Positions 52,273 to 62,049 of a DNA stretch of 64,000 nt are shown here, piece by piece (within the stretch, counting starts at the first letter, position 1; every line of letters begins with the position of its first letter). Below the pieces are notes generated by a model. It made no database searches. It had not been told where the DNA came from and saw nothing but the letters and a program-made list of their open reading frames with translations. Position numbers and translations under genes: made by a program. The DNA comes from Clostridia bacterium. GTDB taxonomy: Bacteria > Bacillota > Clostridia > Oscillospirales > CAG-272. Location of the stretch: assembly GCA_017456145.1 (NCBI GenBank), contig JAFTJZ010000039.1, positions 27,479-91,478 of the forward strand, given 5' to 3'.

Positions 52273-55200
52273 ATGGCAATTAACTCGCAGTTCAAAGTAA
52301 ACAAGATGGCAAAAGATCTGGGGCTCAAGAGCAAGGAGCTGTCCGATATTCTCGCCGCCAACGGCATGGAGGTCAAGACCCAGCGTACGCTTGAGCCGCA
52401 AGAATTTGACGTTCTTTTCGAGACGCTGACCCGCTCTCATCAGATCACCAATATCGAGGACTATCTGGACGGAGTGACCTGCATTCCCTCCAAGCAGAAG
52501 CCTGTCGCTCCCGTAAAGGAATCTCCTGCCGCATCCGCAGCACCGGAGAAGGAGCCGACGCAACAAAAACAACCCGAAAAAGAAGAAAAGACAGATAATC
52601 AGGCGCCCGCAACGCCGTCTGGTCAGACGGAAGTCAAGCCCGAGGTCAAGGCAGAGCAAAAGCCCGAGAGCACCAAGGATGCCCAAGCTGCACCCAAAGA
52701 ACAAAGGGCACAGGCTGCTCCCGAGAGCAAACCCGAGCCCAAGCCCGAGCCCAAGCCCGAGCCCAAGCCCGAGGTCAAGGCGGAGCAAAAGCCCGAGAGC
52801 AAGCCGCAGGCCAAGGCAGAGCAAAAGCCCGAGAGCAAGCCCGAGGTCAAAGCGGAGCAGCCCGAGAGCAAGCCCGCAGCGCAGGAAAAGCGCCCCGAGA
52901 GCAAGCCGCAGGCACAGAGCGAGCAGCGTCGCGACGGTCGTGACGGCAATCGCGACAACCGTCCTCAGCAGGGAGCGCGCCCCGCACAGCAAGGCAGTCA
53001 GCCCGCGCGTCAGGGGGATTCCCGTCCGCAGGGCGGCGCACGTCCCGCACAGCAGGGAGGAAAGCCTTTTGATCGCAACGGTCGCGACGGCGCCCCCCGC
53101 GAGGGTGCCCAGGGTCAAAGACCTCTGCGCCCCATGGGCGACAGACCTGCCGGTGACAGACCGATGGGAGCAAGACCTGCGGGGGATCGTCCCATGGGCG
53201 AGCGCCCGATGAACGATCGCTTTGGCGGCAAGCCGCAAGGGGATCGTATGGGTGGCGGCAAACCAATGGGCGGTAAGAAGGATCAGCGCGGTGGCGGTAT
53301 GGGCGGTGGCTTTGACAAGGACCGCGATTACGGTCAGCAGGTCGGCGGATTCAAAGAAACCTTCCGCCCGCAGGCAACCATTCGCGTACAGACCGAGGGC
53401 AAGACGGTTCCGCGTGGCGCGACCCGTGTGGTCGATACCCGCGGCAGCGAGGCCTATGATCCGTCCAAATATGACGAAAAGCTGGAGACGTTTGTCACCG
53501 AGCGTGACGATGTCAAGGGCGGCACCTCCCGTGTGAAAAAGCAGCAGCCCGCACAATCCAAGGGCGGCTCGCAAGGAAAATCGAATTTCCAGAAGGGCGG
53601 CGCAAAGGATAATAAATTCGGCAAAAAGAAGTCGCATGAGCCTGTGCATATTCTTCCCCAGAGCGTCACGCTCCCCGAGGAGATCATGGTCAGTGAGCTG
53701 GCCTCCAGACTCAAGGTCACCTCTGCCGAGGTCATCAAGAGATTGATGCTGATGGGAATGATGGCAACGGTCAACCAGACCATCGACTTTGATACGGCAG
53801 CGCTGGTTGCCGACGAGCTGGGGATTCCTGCGACCAAGGAGGTCGTGGTCTCTATTGAGGAAAAACTGTTTGATGAGGCAGAGGACACCGAGGAGAGCCT
53901 GCAGCTGCGTGCTCCCGTCGTCTGCGTCATGGGTCACGTCGACCACGGTAAGACCTCCTTGCTGGATGCCATTCGTCACACCCACGTTACCGCGGGCGAG
54001 GCAGGCGGTATCACCCAGCACATCGGTGCTTACCGCGTCAAGATCCAAGGGCAGGATATCACGTTCCTTGACACTCCCGGTCACGAGGCGTTTACCGCTA
54101 TGCGTGCCCGTGGTGCGCAGGCGACGGATATCGCCATTCTGGTCGTGGCTGCCGATGACGGCATTATGCCCCAGACCATTGAGGCGATCCATCACGCCAA
54201 GGCAGCGGGAATCGACATTATCGTCGCCATCAACAAGATGGATAAGCCCGCGGCTAATCCCGAAAATATCAAGCAAGAGCTGACAAAATACGATCTGGTT
54301 CCCGAGGAGTGGGGCGGTGACGTCATGTGTGTGCCCGTATCCGCGCTGACGGGGCAGGGCATTGACGAGCTGCTTGAGAGCGTGCTGCTGGTTGCCGAGG
54401 TCAAGGAGCTCAAGGCTAACCCCAACCGCCGTGCCAAGGGTATTGTCATCGAGGCAAAGCTGGATCGCGGTCGCGGTCCCGTCGCAACCGTGCTGGTACA
54501 GAACGGTACGCTGCATGACGGCGATATCGTCATTGCGGGTACTGCGGTGGGTCACGTTCGCGCGATGACCGATCACCGCGGCAAGAACGTCAAGGCGGCA
54601 GGCCCGTCCGTTCCCGTTGAGATCACCGGTCTTGCCGAGACTCCCGTAGCCGGCGACGAGTTCCAGGCGGTCGAGGACGAGAGAATGGCGCGTGAGCTGG
54701 CAGACAAGAGAAAGAATCAGGCCAAGGAGGAGGGCTTTAAGGCGAATGCCCGCGCCAACCTCAACGACCTGTTTAAGAGCATTTCCGAAGGCATCAAGAC
54801 GCTCAACATCATCGTCAAGGCAGACGTTGTCGGTTCTGCCGAGGCGGTCAAGGCATCGCTGCTTAAGATCTCCAATGAGGAGGTTCGCGTCGCGGTCATT
54901 CACGCAGCGGCTGGCGGTGTCAACGAGGGCGACGTTATGCTCGCGGCGGCATCCAACGCCATCATCGTCGGCTTTAACGTCCGTCCCGATAAGGCGGCTA
55001 TGGACAGCGCCGAGCGTCAGGGAGTTGAGATCCGCTCCTACCGTGTTATCTACGACGCGATTGAAGAAATCACGGCGGCGATGAAGGGTATGCTGGCTCC
55101 CAAGTTCCAAGAGGTATTGTTGGGTCACGCCGAGGTTCGCCAGACCATTCACGTACCTTCGGTCGGAACCATTGCCGGCTCCTACGTTACCGACGGTAAG

Positions 55201-55404
55201 GTCGCACGTTCGGCACAGATCCGCGTACTGCGCGATAGCGTAGTTATCTTTGAGGATGCCATTTCCTCGCTCAAGAGATTCAAGGATGACGCACGTGAGG
55301 TGGCACAGGGCTACGAGTGCGGTATCGGACTTGAAAAGTTTAATGATATCAAGGTCGGCGACGTGTTGGAAGCGTTCGTCATGGAAGAGATTAAGCAAGA
55401 CTGA
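52273..55404 (+). CDS. infB: Translation initiation factor IF-2 with long low-complexity N-terminus
   Basis: 1043 residues from ATG 52273; the AAAGG site is about 16 bases away, and a TTG at 52258 is too close to it, so initiation is slightly unusual. Residues 1-60 form the IF2-N domain ([25 protein letters not shown]). Residues 75-370 are low complexity: KPEPKPE units, then RPAQQG and [10 protein letters not shown] units. The G domain has [20 protein letters not shown] and NKMDKP, and the C-terminal initiator-tRNA domains are complete. It places fMet-tRNA on the 30S subunit. No rbfA follows it here. Confidence 0.96.
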   Translation: MAINSQFKVNKMAKDLGLKSKELSDILAANGMEVKTQRTLEPQEFDVLFETLTRSHQITNIEDYLDGVTCIPSKQKPVAPVKESPAASAAPEKEPTQQKQPEKEEKTDNQAPATPSGQTEVKPEVKAEQKPESTKDAQAAPKEQRAQAAPESKPEPKPEPKPEPKPEVKAEQKPESKPQAKAEQKPESKPEVKAEQPESKPAAQEKRPESKPQAQSEQRRDGRDGNRDNRPQQGARPAQQGSQPARQGDSRPQGGARPAQQGGKPFDRNGRDGAPREGAQGQRPLRPMGDRPAGDRPMGARPAGDRPMGERPMNDRFGGKPQGDRMGGGKPMGGKKDQRGGGMGGGFDKDRDYGQQVGGFKETFRPQATIRVQTEGKTVPRGATRVVDTRGSEAYDPSKYDEKLETFVTERDDVKGGTSRVKKQQPAQSKGGSQGKSNFQKGGAKDNKFGKKKSHEPVHILPQSVTLPEEIMVSELASRLKVTSAEVIKRLMLMGMMATVNQTIDFDTAALVADELGIPATKEVVVSIEEKLFDEAEDTEESLQLRAPVVCVMGHVDHGKTSLLDAIRHTHVTAGEAGGITQHIGAYRVKIQGQDITFLDTPGHEAFTAMRARGAQATDIAILVVAADDGIMPQTIEAIHHAKAAGIDIIVAINKMDKPAANPENIKQELTKYDLVPEEWGGDVMCVPVSALTGQGIDELLESVLLVAEVKELKANPNRRAKGIVIEAKLDRGRGPVATVLVQNGTLHDGDIVIAGTAVGHVRAMTDHRGKNVKAAGPSVPVEITGLAETPVAGDEFQAVEDERMARELADKRKNQAKEEGFKANARANLNDLFKSISEGIKTLNIIVKADVVGSAEAVKASLLKISNEEVRVAVIHAAAGGVNEGDVMLAAASNAIIVGFNVRPDKAAMDSAERQGVEIRSYRVIYDAIEEITAAMKGMLAPKFQEVLLGHAEVRQTIHVPSVGTIAGSYVTDGKVARSAQIRVLRDSVVIFEDAISSLKRFKDDAREVAQGYECGIGLEKFNDIKVGDVLEAFVMEEIKQD

Positions 55405-55433
55405 TCCGATCACAGAAGAAGGAGGGAAGTCCC

Positions 55434-55871
55434 ATGGTTTACGAAAAATCCTGCGGGGCACTGGTGGTTCGTCAGGAACCACAAAGCGCACGTATGTATA
55501 TCTTGATGATCCGACATCGACCCGGGGGCTACCGCTCCTTCCCGAAAGGACACGTCGAGCCGGGGGAGACCGAACGGCAGACGGCTGTGCGCGAGGTGCG
55601 CGAGGAGACGGCGGCGGAGATATCCATCATCCCCGATTTCCGTCACGCAGTATGCTACACGCCGGCACCCTCGGTAGAAAAGGAAGTGGTCTACTTCCTT
55701 GGTCGGGTGGACGACCGCAGCATTCGCCCGCGTAAGGGCGAGATCGCGCAGGTAGAATGGGTTCCGCTGGAGGCAGCGGAAAATTATCTGACGCATGAAA
55801 ACGATAAAAAGGTGCTCCGTGCCGCACGGAGTAAAATCAAGGATATGCAGCAAAAAGGAGAATGGAACTGA
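55434..55871 (+). CDS. NUDIX hydrolase
   Basis: 145 residues, GAAGGAGGG upstream. The NUDIX box GHVEPGETERQTAVREVREE is complete, preceded by KSCGALVVRQEP and YRSFPKGH. The overall plan resembles diadenosine tetraphosphate (Ap4A) hydrolases (bis-tetraphosphatase type), with EVVYFLGR and AQVEWVPLEAAENYL. It cleaves a nucleoside-diphosphate-linked substrate. It directly follows infB and is coupled to the next gene. Confidence 0.9.
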   Translation: MVYEKSCGALVVRQEPQSARMYILMIRHRPGGYRSFPKGHVEPGETERQTAVREVREETAAEISIIPDFRHAVCYTPAPSVEKEVVYFLGRVDDRSIRPRKGEIAQVEWVPLEAAENYLTHENDKKVLRAARSKIKDMQQKGEWN

Positions 55872-55872
55872 T

Positions 55873-57117
55873 ATGAAAAAGTCAGCGCTGAAGGCATACG
55901 CCCGACTGTTGGCGGTCTCGGGCTTAGGGATCAGGATGGGGGACGAGGTTGTCATCGTTGCCGATCTGGATCAGCCCGAATTTGTCCGTATGGTAGTGGA
56001 AGAATGTTATCAGGCGGGCGCCGAGAAGGTCAATGTGGAGTGGCGGTATCAGCCGCTGGAAAAGGTACACGTTCGTCATCGTACGCTCAAGGTCCTCTCC
56101 ACGGTGGAGGAATGGGAAAAGGCAAAGTATGCGCACAGAGCAGAGAGATTGCCCGCCCTGCTTCGCCTGATTTCGGAGGATCCGGATGGCCTGAAGGGGA
56201 TGAATCAAAAGAAAAACAGCCGCGCAATGCAGCTGAAGTATCCCATCATCAAGCCTTATGAGGATCAGATGGAAAACAAATATAAGTGGTGTGTGGCGGC
56301 GGTGCCGGGCAGAGCTTGGGCAAAGAAAATGTTCCCCGAGATGCGCCCGATGGCTGCGATGGAAAAGCTGTGGCAGGTCATTCTGTACACGGTGCACATG
56401 AGCGATTCCATTGGCGGTGAGATCGTGGACGGTGTGGCCGCCTGGAAGGAGCACAACGAGCAGTTCCGTGCTCGTTGCGAGTATCTCAACGCACTGGATA
56501 TCGTTTCGCTTCATATTCGCGGCGGCAACGGGACCGACCTGACGGTGGGACTTGTCAACAACGGTCTGTTCTGCGGTGGCGGGGAGTATACCTTGAGTGG
56601 CGAGTGGTTTAATCCGAATATGCCGACCGAGGAGATCTTTACCACGCCCAAGCGCGGAGATGCCGAGGGAATCGTGTATTCGACCAAGCCGCTGTCCTAC
56701 CGTGGGCAGTTGATCGAAAACTTCAGTGTCCGCTTTGAGGGCGGTCGCGCCGTTGAGGTGCACGCCGAAAAGAACGAGGCACTGCTCAAGGAGATGATCT
56801 CCATGGATGAGGGAGCGGCGTTCCTTGGTGAGGTCGCCTTGGTTCCTGCCAAGTCTCCTATCAGCAGCAGTGGTCTGACCTTCTATGAAACGTTGTTTGA
56901 TGAAAACGCGTCCTGCCATTTGGCACTGGGCGCAGGATATACCAATACCGTCCGCGATTACGATAAATATACGTTGGAGGAGCTCCATGCCATGGGCATC
57001 AATGACTCCATGATCCACGTTGACTTTATGATCGGTACAGAGGACCTGTGCGTTGTCGCTCGTACCGTCCGCGGTAAGGAAATTGTGATCTTCCGCGACG
57101 GCAACTGGGCATTTTAA
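55873..57117 (+). CDS. Aminopeptidase, M29 (AmpS/PepS) family
   Basis: 414 residues from ATG 55873, just after the NUDIX stop, with AAAAGGAG upstream. M29 marks: KAYARLLAVSGLGIRMGDEVVIVAD, GTDLTVGLVNN, NMPTEEIFTTPKRGDAEGIVYSTKPL, LGEVALVPAKSPI, LALGAGYTN and the C-terminal SMIHVDFMIGTEDL. It is a cytosolic metallo-aminopeptidase with cobalt or zinc in the active site. It ends at a long hairpin. Confidence 0.93.
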   Translation: MKKSALKAYARLLAVSGLGIRMGDEVVIVADLDQPEFVRMVVEECYQAGAEKVNVEWRYQPLEKVHVRHRTLKVLSTVEEWEKAKYAHRAERLPALLRLISEDPDGLKGMNQKKNSRAMQLKYPIIKPYEDQMENKYKWCVAAVPGRAWAKKMFPEMRPMAAMEKLWQVILYTVHMSDSIGGEIVDGVAAWKEHNEQFRARCEYLNALDIVSLHIRGGNGTDLTVGLVNNGLFCGGGEYTLSGEWFNPNMPTEEIFTTPKRGDAEGIVYSTKPLSYRGQLIENFSVRFEGGRAVEVHAEKNEALLKEMISMDEGAAFLGEVALVPAKSPISSSGLTFYETLFDENASCHLALGAGYTNTVRDYDKYTLEELHAMGINDSMIHVDFMIGTEDLCVVARTVRGKEIVIFRDGNWAF

Positions 57118-57141
57118 GGCTTGCGTGTAATCGCACGAACA

Positions 57142-57192
57142 AAAGAGAGCGAGAAAACCTTTCTTCACGAAAGATTTCTCGCTCTCTTTGGG
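57142..57192. terminator. Terminator after the aminopeptidase gene
   Basis: A 15-bp stem (AAAGAGAGCGAGAAA/TTTCTCGCTCTCTTT, 57142-57156/57175-57189) with inner CTTTC/GAAAG pairs and T-rich end; it works for both convergent genes. Confidence 0.85.
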
Positions 57193-57323
57193 ATTTCAAA
57201 TCATTGGGATAAGCGCTCATCGTTACGGTGACCGCTTATTCTTTTATAAATATAAACCAGAATACCGTTTGACACAGATGTTCGTGCATCCTGAATTGAG
57301 CTTGATTTTTCGCAACCTACGCA

Positions 57324-58136
57324 TCACTTGAAGTATTTCGTTGGCGGAACCCCCGTCGCGCGTCGAAAAAAATCGGAAAAATAATTCTGAGACGAAAAAT
57401 GCATCCGAGTGGCAATCTGCTGCATACTTTCTCCCTCGTCCATCAACGCAATGGCGCGGCGCACACGAAGATGGTTATAATATTTTATCGCACCGGTGCC
57501 CGTAAAACGGCGAAACAACTCCTTGAGTGTCGTGCGCCCGATGCCGCAAGCGACACAAATGTCCTCTACCGTCAACGCATCGTCTACGTGGGCTTGCATA
57601 AAGCCGACGATCTCGGCAAATAAGGCTGCTTTTTCCTCTTGTGCGGGACTCTCGGTCTCGGCGCGCCGCAGGTGTAGTGATAAACATAAAATTTCAATGT
57701 AATTTTTGATCATTTGCTCTGCCTCGGGGCGCAGGGAGGCATCGATGGAAAATGGCGTGTCAACTTCGTGATCGATCAACTCGCCAAGAAGGTGAATGAC
57801 CGTTTGCTCGCGCGCGGTCAACACAAATTTTCCACTCGGAACGTACCGTGAGCCGTGCGCAGTAAAGGTGACCGTCAGAATCCTTACACCCAATTGATCC
57901 TTCGCCCATGCTGTGTGAAACGCACCCGGCGGATGGATGATCAACTCACCCACGCCACATTCATAAATCTCCGCACCCGAGGTGATTCCCGCGCAGCCGG
58001 ATAATACCGCGCCGATCTCCCAGACCTCGTGGCTCTCGCCCGGGAAATTGAAATCGCTGCCGTAGCTCTCGACAAAGGCAGAAAAGATCCCCTCCACCGC
58101 TAAGACCGAGCGTAAATGCCGTATAGCCAGCTCCAT
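57324..58136 (-). CDS. AraC family transcriptional regulator
   Basis: 270 residues, AAAGGAG upstream. The N-terminal cupin-like part (GVGELIIHPPGAFHTAWA) and the C-terminal two helix-turn-helix units (LTVEDICVACGIGRTTLKELFRRF, SMQQIATRMHFSSQNYFSDFFRRATGVPPTKYF) are clear. It is divergent from a Gfo/Idh gene with an inverted repeat between the two, so it probably controls the carbohydrate block at 58-64 kb. Confidence 0.92.
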   Translation of the reverse strand: MELAIRHLRSVLAVEGIFSAFVESYGSDFNFPGESHEVWEIGAVLSGCAGITSGAEIYECGVGELIIHPPGAFHTAWAKDQLGVRILTVTFTAHGSRYVPSGKFVLTAREQTVIHLLGELIDHEVDTPFSIDASLRPEAEQMIKNYIEILCLSLHLRRAETESPAQEEKAALFAEIVGFMQAHVDDALTVEDICVACGIGRTTLKELFRRFTGTGAIKYYNHLRVRRAIALMDEGESMQQIATRMHFSSQNYFSDFFRRATGVPPTKYFK

Positions 58137-58164
58137 AAAGCTCTCCTTTCCGAAAAACGACCAA

Positions 58165-58215
58165 AATCATAAATACTATGCCGAAATACCTATTGATTTT
58201 TTGCCGTTTATGATT
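58165..58215. promoter_or_regulatory. Inverted repeat, candidate AraC operator
   Basis: AATCATAAA (58165-58173) and its exact inverse TTTATGATT (58207-58215), 33 bases apart. The right half lies just before a -10-like TATTAT (58216-58221) with TTGATT (58193-58198) 17 bases upstream. Confidence 0.5.
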
Positions 58216-58283
58216 TATTATTATATCACAAGGGTATTATACCATACCCGAATCGAAAAATCAATACATGGAGGTATGATTTT

Positions 58284-59444
58284 ATGGAAAACAAAAAAGT
58301 GCGCTTGGCAGTGCTGGGGAACGGTCCCCGCGGAACGGGACTAGCCGCCGTATATGCGCAGCATCCCAATGTTGAGATCGTTGCCGTTTGCGACATTGCC
58401 GACGATCTGGCAGATAACGCGGCTGCGCATATCCTGAACACGGTAGGCTACAGCCCCAAGACCTTCAAGTCCTATGAGGAGCTTGCCAAGGGAGCGTGCT
58501 ATGACGCAGTGATGATCGCTGTGGACCCAGACATTCAGGTCGATTATGCCGTTGCCGAGATGGAGCGCGGCATTCATGTTATGACCGAGGTTCCCGCCGC
58601 TTACACCATTGATCAGTGTTATGCGCTGGTGAACGCTGTCCGCAAGACGGGCTGTAAATATCAGCTTGCCGAGCAGGCCCGCTATTGGAACTTTATCGCC
58701 AAGTGGAGAGACATGGCACAGGCAGGTGCCTTTGGTAAGATCTATTATGCTGAGGGCGAATATCTGCATTATGAGCCCCGCTGGGACTACTTCCGCTACA
58801 AGAAGACGGGTCATCACGTCTGGACGGACGATCCTTCCTACGATCAGAACCCCGATTATGAGCGCACCTGGCGTTATCGCACCTTCTCCGATCCGATCTT
58901 CTATATGCCGCATGAGCTCTCGCCTTTGCTGTCCATCACGGGCGGTCGTATCACCCACGTCAGCTGCCTTGGCACCGTACAGGGTGACTCCTACACCAAG
59001 GGCTTTGACGTCCGCGATCTGGAGTGCGCACTGATGCATAATTCCAACGGCACCATCTTCAGCCTGCGCGCCGGCTTTAACGCACCCTACGGTCACAAGA
59101 GAGAGACCGGCGCTCACTGGTACCAGATCAAGGGTACCGAAAAATCGGTTGAGTGGGCTCGCTCCGTGGAGGACGTTCCGAAGGAGTTTATCCCCGGTCA
59201 GGGCTGGGTCAACCACGAGGATTGGGGGTGCGCCGATCCTGATGCCGAGGAGATGTTCCGCAATGCAGCGCACGGTGGCGCGGATATGTACCCCATCCAT
59301 TACTTCGTTGACGCGATTCTCAACGACAAGACGCCTCCGATGGATGTTTACCGTGCCGTTGAGACCGCTGCCCCTGCCATTCTCGCGGCAAAATCCGCAA
59401 ATATGGGCGGCGTGCAGATTGAGGTTCCCGATTTCCGCGCGTAA
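58284..59444 (+). CDS. Gfo/Idh/MocA family oxidoreductase
   Basis: 386 residues, GGAGG upstream. The N-terminal Rossmann domain KVRLAVLGNGPRGTGLAAVYAQHPNVEIVAVCD is followed by AVMIAVDPDIQVDYAVAEME and a MTEVPAAYT stretch in place of the usual EKP. The second half is the family's beta-sheet domain with an aromatic-rich loop (YHY-like EYLHYEPRWDYFRYK). It is an NAD-dependent sugar or glycoside oxidoreductase; larger members can act on glycosides. It heads the 58-62 kb block. Confidence 0.9.
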   Translation: MENKKVRLAVLGNGPRGTGLAAVYAQHPNVEIVAVCDIADDLADNAAAHILNTVGYSPKTFKSYEELAKGACYDAVMIAVDPDIQVDYAVAEMERGIHVMTEVPAAYTIDQCYALVNAVRKTGCKYQLAEQARYWNFIAKWRDMAQAGAFGKIYYAEGEYLHYEPRWDYFRYKKTGHHVWTDDPSYDQNPDYERTWRYRTFSDPIFYMPHELSPLLSITGGRITHVSCLGTVQGDSYTKGFDVRDLECALMHNSNGTIFSLRAGFNAPYGHKRETGAHWYQIKGTEKSVEWARSVEDVPKEFIPGQGWVNHEDWGCADPDAEEMFRNAAHGGADMYPIHYFVDAILNDKTPPMDVYRAVETAAPAILAAKSANMGGVQIEVPDFRA

Positions 59445-59515
59445 ACGTATCGGGAGCTTTGCGAACGCACGGGCTGTCCGGCGGACAAAATTGTGAAAAG
59501 TGAGGTTTACACATC

Positions 59516-61021
59516 ATGAAAAAGAGCTGTTACCTTCGTTTTATCTCGCTGTTTCTCGTTATAGGTATGCTTGGCTCCGCACTGCTTGCGTGTGCCGATG
59601 ATACGCAGTCGGAGCAGAGCCCCGATCCGTCCGACTCCTCTCTGACGCCGTCGACGGATACGACGCAGGAGGAGCAGGGGGAACAACAGATCCTGCCCGA
59701 CGTGGAGGCCATGGACTATGATTACACGCTCAACGTGCTGCACTGGACGGTGGACGGCAACCATGAATTTTACAATTTGTGGAACGAGATCTGCCCCGAC
59801 GAAAATACAAACGGTATCACGGGCGACATCATCGCGGACGACATCTACGACCGCACGGGCTGGATCAACGAAAACTATGGCATCACGCTGACCTGCCAAT
59901 ATCAGTCGCACATGACCATTCCCACCGTGGTTGCCAACCTGATCAAATCCGGCAGCGACGAATATCAGGTCATGGTGGAATTTGGATTCAACGCGCAGCG
60001 CACCATGGGACGGAATTATTACACGGATCTTACGACCCTGGCGAACGTCGATCCCTCCAAGCCCTGGTGGGTCAAGGAGTCCTTTGAGGAGCTGGCGATC
60101 GGGGAGTTCGTGGAGTTTGCTGCATCCGATCTGCTGATTCTCGACAAGGGAGCGACCTCTACGCTGTTCTACAACATTCCTATGGCGGACGATCTGGGGC
60201 TTGATAATCTGTACGAGCTGGTGGAGGATGGTCTGTGGACCTTTGAGGAGATGATCGCCTGCGCAGAGAACGCCTACGCGGACAACGGCAACGACACGCG
60301 GGACGGAGGCGATGTTTACGGCTTTGCAGGCAGCGGGGACATTCCCGTGCTGACGCTGTATATCGGCTCGGGCATGAAACTGCTGGATCGTGACGAGGAC
60401 GGAGAATATTATTATCAATACGGCTCGGATGAGCAGTCTCTGGAGATCATGACCACCATTCTTGAGGATCTGATGTATCAGGACTTCTATTGGAACGATA
60501 CGCTGGAAAACTCCGACACGCATCCCTCCTTCCCCAACGGCGGCGCCCTGTTCAATCTGGCGACCGCCCGCGCCTGCAGCATCTACCGCAACATGGAGGA
60601 TGCCTACGGCATATTGCCCGTCCCCAAGTACGACGAATATCAGGACAAATATTACAGTCAGGTCAATACCTATCACGACTCCATGCTGGCCGTGTTCAAC
60701 ACGGTGGAATCCCCCGAGAAGGTGGGGGCTGCCCTGGAGCTTTTGAGCTATTACTCCTACTATAATATCTACCCCGATTTTTATGACGTCGTCATTCAGG
60801 GCAGAGGCACGCGCGACGAGGAATCCCGACGGATGCTGGACTTGATCTTCTCCAATCGTTCGTACGATCTGGGGCTGGTCTATGATCCGCTCGGATTTTC
60901 CGATACGGTGCTGCGCTATACCGCGACGGGCAGCAGCAACCTGACCTCCTTTATCGAGTCGTGGGAGGATCGTCTGAGCAATGCGGCAAAGACGCTGAAC
61001 GAGCTGGCGCAATCCTATTGA
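59516..61021 (+). CDS. Extracellular solute-binding lipoprotein, orphan
   Basis: 501 residues, AAGTGAGG upstream. The lipoprotein signal ends at Cys26 (SALLAC), followed by an S, T, D, E and Q-rich linker. The body is like the protein at 1371-2837: VLHWTV, KPWWVKESFEEL, TSTLFYNIPMADDLGLDNLYELV, a DGGDVYGFAG loop and GILPVPKYDEYQDKYYS. No ABC permease genes follow; the next gene is a DMT-type transporter. It is probably a glycan-binding surface protein or the partner of distant permeases. Confidence 0.87.
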   Translation: MKKSCYLRFISLFLVIGMLGSALLACADDTQSEQSPDPSDSSLTPSTDTTQEEQGEQQILPDVEAMDYDYTLNVLHWTVDGNHEFYNLWNEICPDENTNGITGDIIADDIYDRTGWINENYGITLTCQYQSHMTIPTVVANLIKSGSDEYQVMVEFGFNAQRTMGRNYYTDLTTLANVDPSKPWWVKESFEELAIGEFVEFAASDLLILDKGATSTLFYNIPMADDLGLDNLYELVEDGLWTFEEMIACAENAYADNGNDTRDGGDVYGFAGSGDIPVLTLYIGSGMKLLDRDEDGEYYYQYGSDEQSLEIMTTILEDLMYQDFYWNDTLENSDTHPSFPNGGALFNLATARACSIYRNMEDAYGILPVPKYDEYQDKYYSQVNTYHDSMLAVFNTVESPEKVGAALELLSYYSYYNIYPDFYDVVIQGRGTRDEESRRMLDLIFSNRSYDLGLVYDPLGFSDTVLRYTATGSSNLTSFIESWEDRLSNAAKTLNELAQSY

Positions 61022-61070
61022 CGGATGCTGTCGAACGGATGCTTGCGATCCGCGTAACTATTTTGAAAGG

Positions 61071-61094
61071 GATCCCGCCCCCCGGGGCGGGATC
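61071..61094 (+). repeat. GC-rich perfect palindrome before the transporter gene
   Basis: GATCCCGCCCC and GGGGCGGGATC form an 11-bp stem with almost no loop, about 15 bases before the start codon at 61109. No T-run follows, so it is not a classical terminator; it could hide the ribosome binding site. Confidence 0.55.
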
Positions 61095-61108
61095 GGTCCG
61101 AATGTTTT

Positions 61109-62017
61109 ATGCTGATTACCACCATTATCATTTTGATCCTGTGTATCGTTTCCTCCGGCTTTGCGGGGAATATTTACAAAAAGCTGTCGGAAAACAGTGA
61201 AAGCGTCGCGGCCTCTTTGACCATGCCGCCGCTTTGGTTTGCCATGCTGGCGATCTTCTTTGGCATTTTCTCCGTGGCGACCAAGGAGACCCCCGATCTG
61301 ACGGCCATTCCCATCGCCTTGCTCGGCGGTGCCAGCATTGCGATGACCTCATCCATTATGATCGAGTCGATGAAAAAGGTAGCCATTTCCATTTCGCTGA
61401 TCATTATCAACCTGAATTTTATCATTCCCGTGGTGCTGTCGGCGATCTTTTTGAACGTTCCCGCCGCACCGCTGCAGCTGGCGGGAATGCTGCTGTCCAT
61501 CACGGTCATCGTGCTGCTGAACCTCACGCCGACCGGCGACCGACAGGCCGGGGAAAAGCCCAAGAAAACGGCCATTCTTCTGCCGCTGCTTGCCTGCATC
61601 GGCAACGGCTTGCTCAATTTCTGCATCACGGTCAACGGTAACAACGGATCCCCTCCCATGTTTTTCTTCGCCGTTGTGTACGGCAGCGGCGCGCTTGGCG
61701 GCCTGATCGTCGGTTGCGTGACGCACAAGGTACGCGGCGGCAAAGGCTTTCCCATCACAAAGCCCGCATTCAAAGTCGTGCTGCCCTCCGTCGCGCTGCT
61801 CGGTCTTTGCAACGGCGTTTGCTTTTATACCGAGCGCTTGCTCGCCGATGGGCGCATGAATCCCGCCGCGCTCTTTACCACCGTGACTTGCGCATCCATC
61901 GCGCTCTCCCTTGTCGTCGGCTTTTTGTTCCAAGGCGACAAGCTGACAAAAAAGAGCGTCATCTCTATGATCTTCTGCGTTCTCGCGATCCTTTGCCAGC
62001 ACAGCGGGATTGCGTGA
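61109..62017 (+). CDS. EamA/DMT-like membrane transporter
   Basis: 302 residues with about ten transmembrane helices (MLITTIIILILCIVSSGFAG, MAIPIALLGG-like AIPIALLGGASIAMTSSIM, ISLIIINLNFIIPVVLSAIF, ALSLVVGFLFQGDKL and SVISMIFCVLAILCQ). Plan and length fit the drug/metabolite transporter superfamily. The start is uncertain: no good ribosome binding site is visible and a strong palindrome lies just upstream. Substrate unknown; its place suggests a sugar or sugar-derived compound. Confidence 0.78.
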   Translation: MLITTIIILILCIVSSGFAGNIYKKLSENSESVAASLTMPPLWFAMLAIFFGIFSVATKETPDLTAIPIALLGGASIAMTSSIMIESMKKVAISISLIIINLNFIIPVVLSAIFLNVPAAPLQLAGMLLSITVIVLLNLTPTGDRQAGEKPKKTAILLPLLACIGNGLLNFCITVNGNNGSPPMFFFAVVYGSGALGGLIVGCVTHKVRGGKGFPITKPAFKVVLPSVALLGLCNGVCFYTERLLADGRMNPAALFTTVTCASIALSLVVGFLFQGDKLTKKSVISMIFCVLAILCQHSGIA

Positions 62018-62049
62018 GTGCCTTTTGCGACCAAAGGACCTGTCAAAGC

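Noticed and set aside
52240-55491. 1083-codon open frame antisense to infB
   Set aside because: It is an effect of biased codon use in infB: the deduced protein is full of L, G and R repeats that mirror the KPEPKPE region, with no family match.
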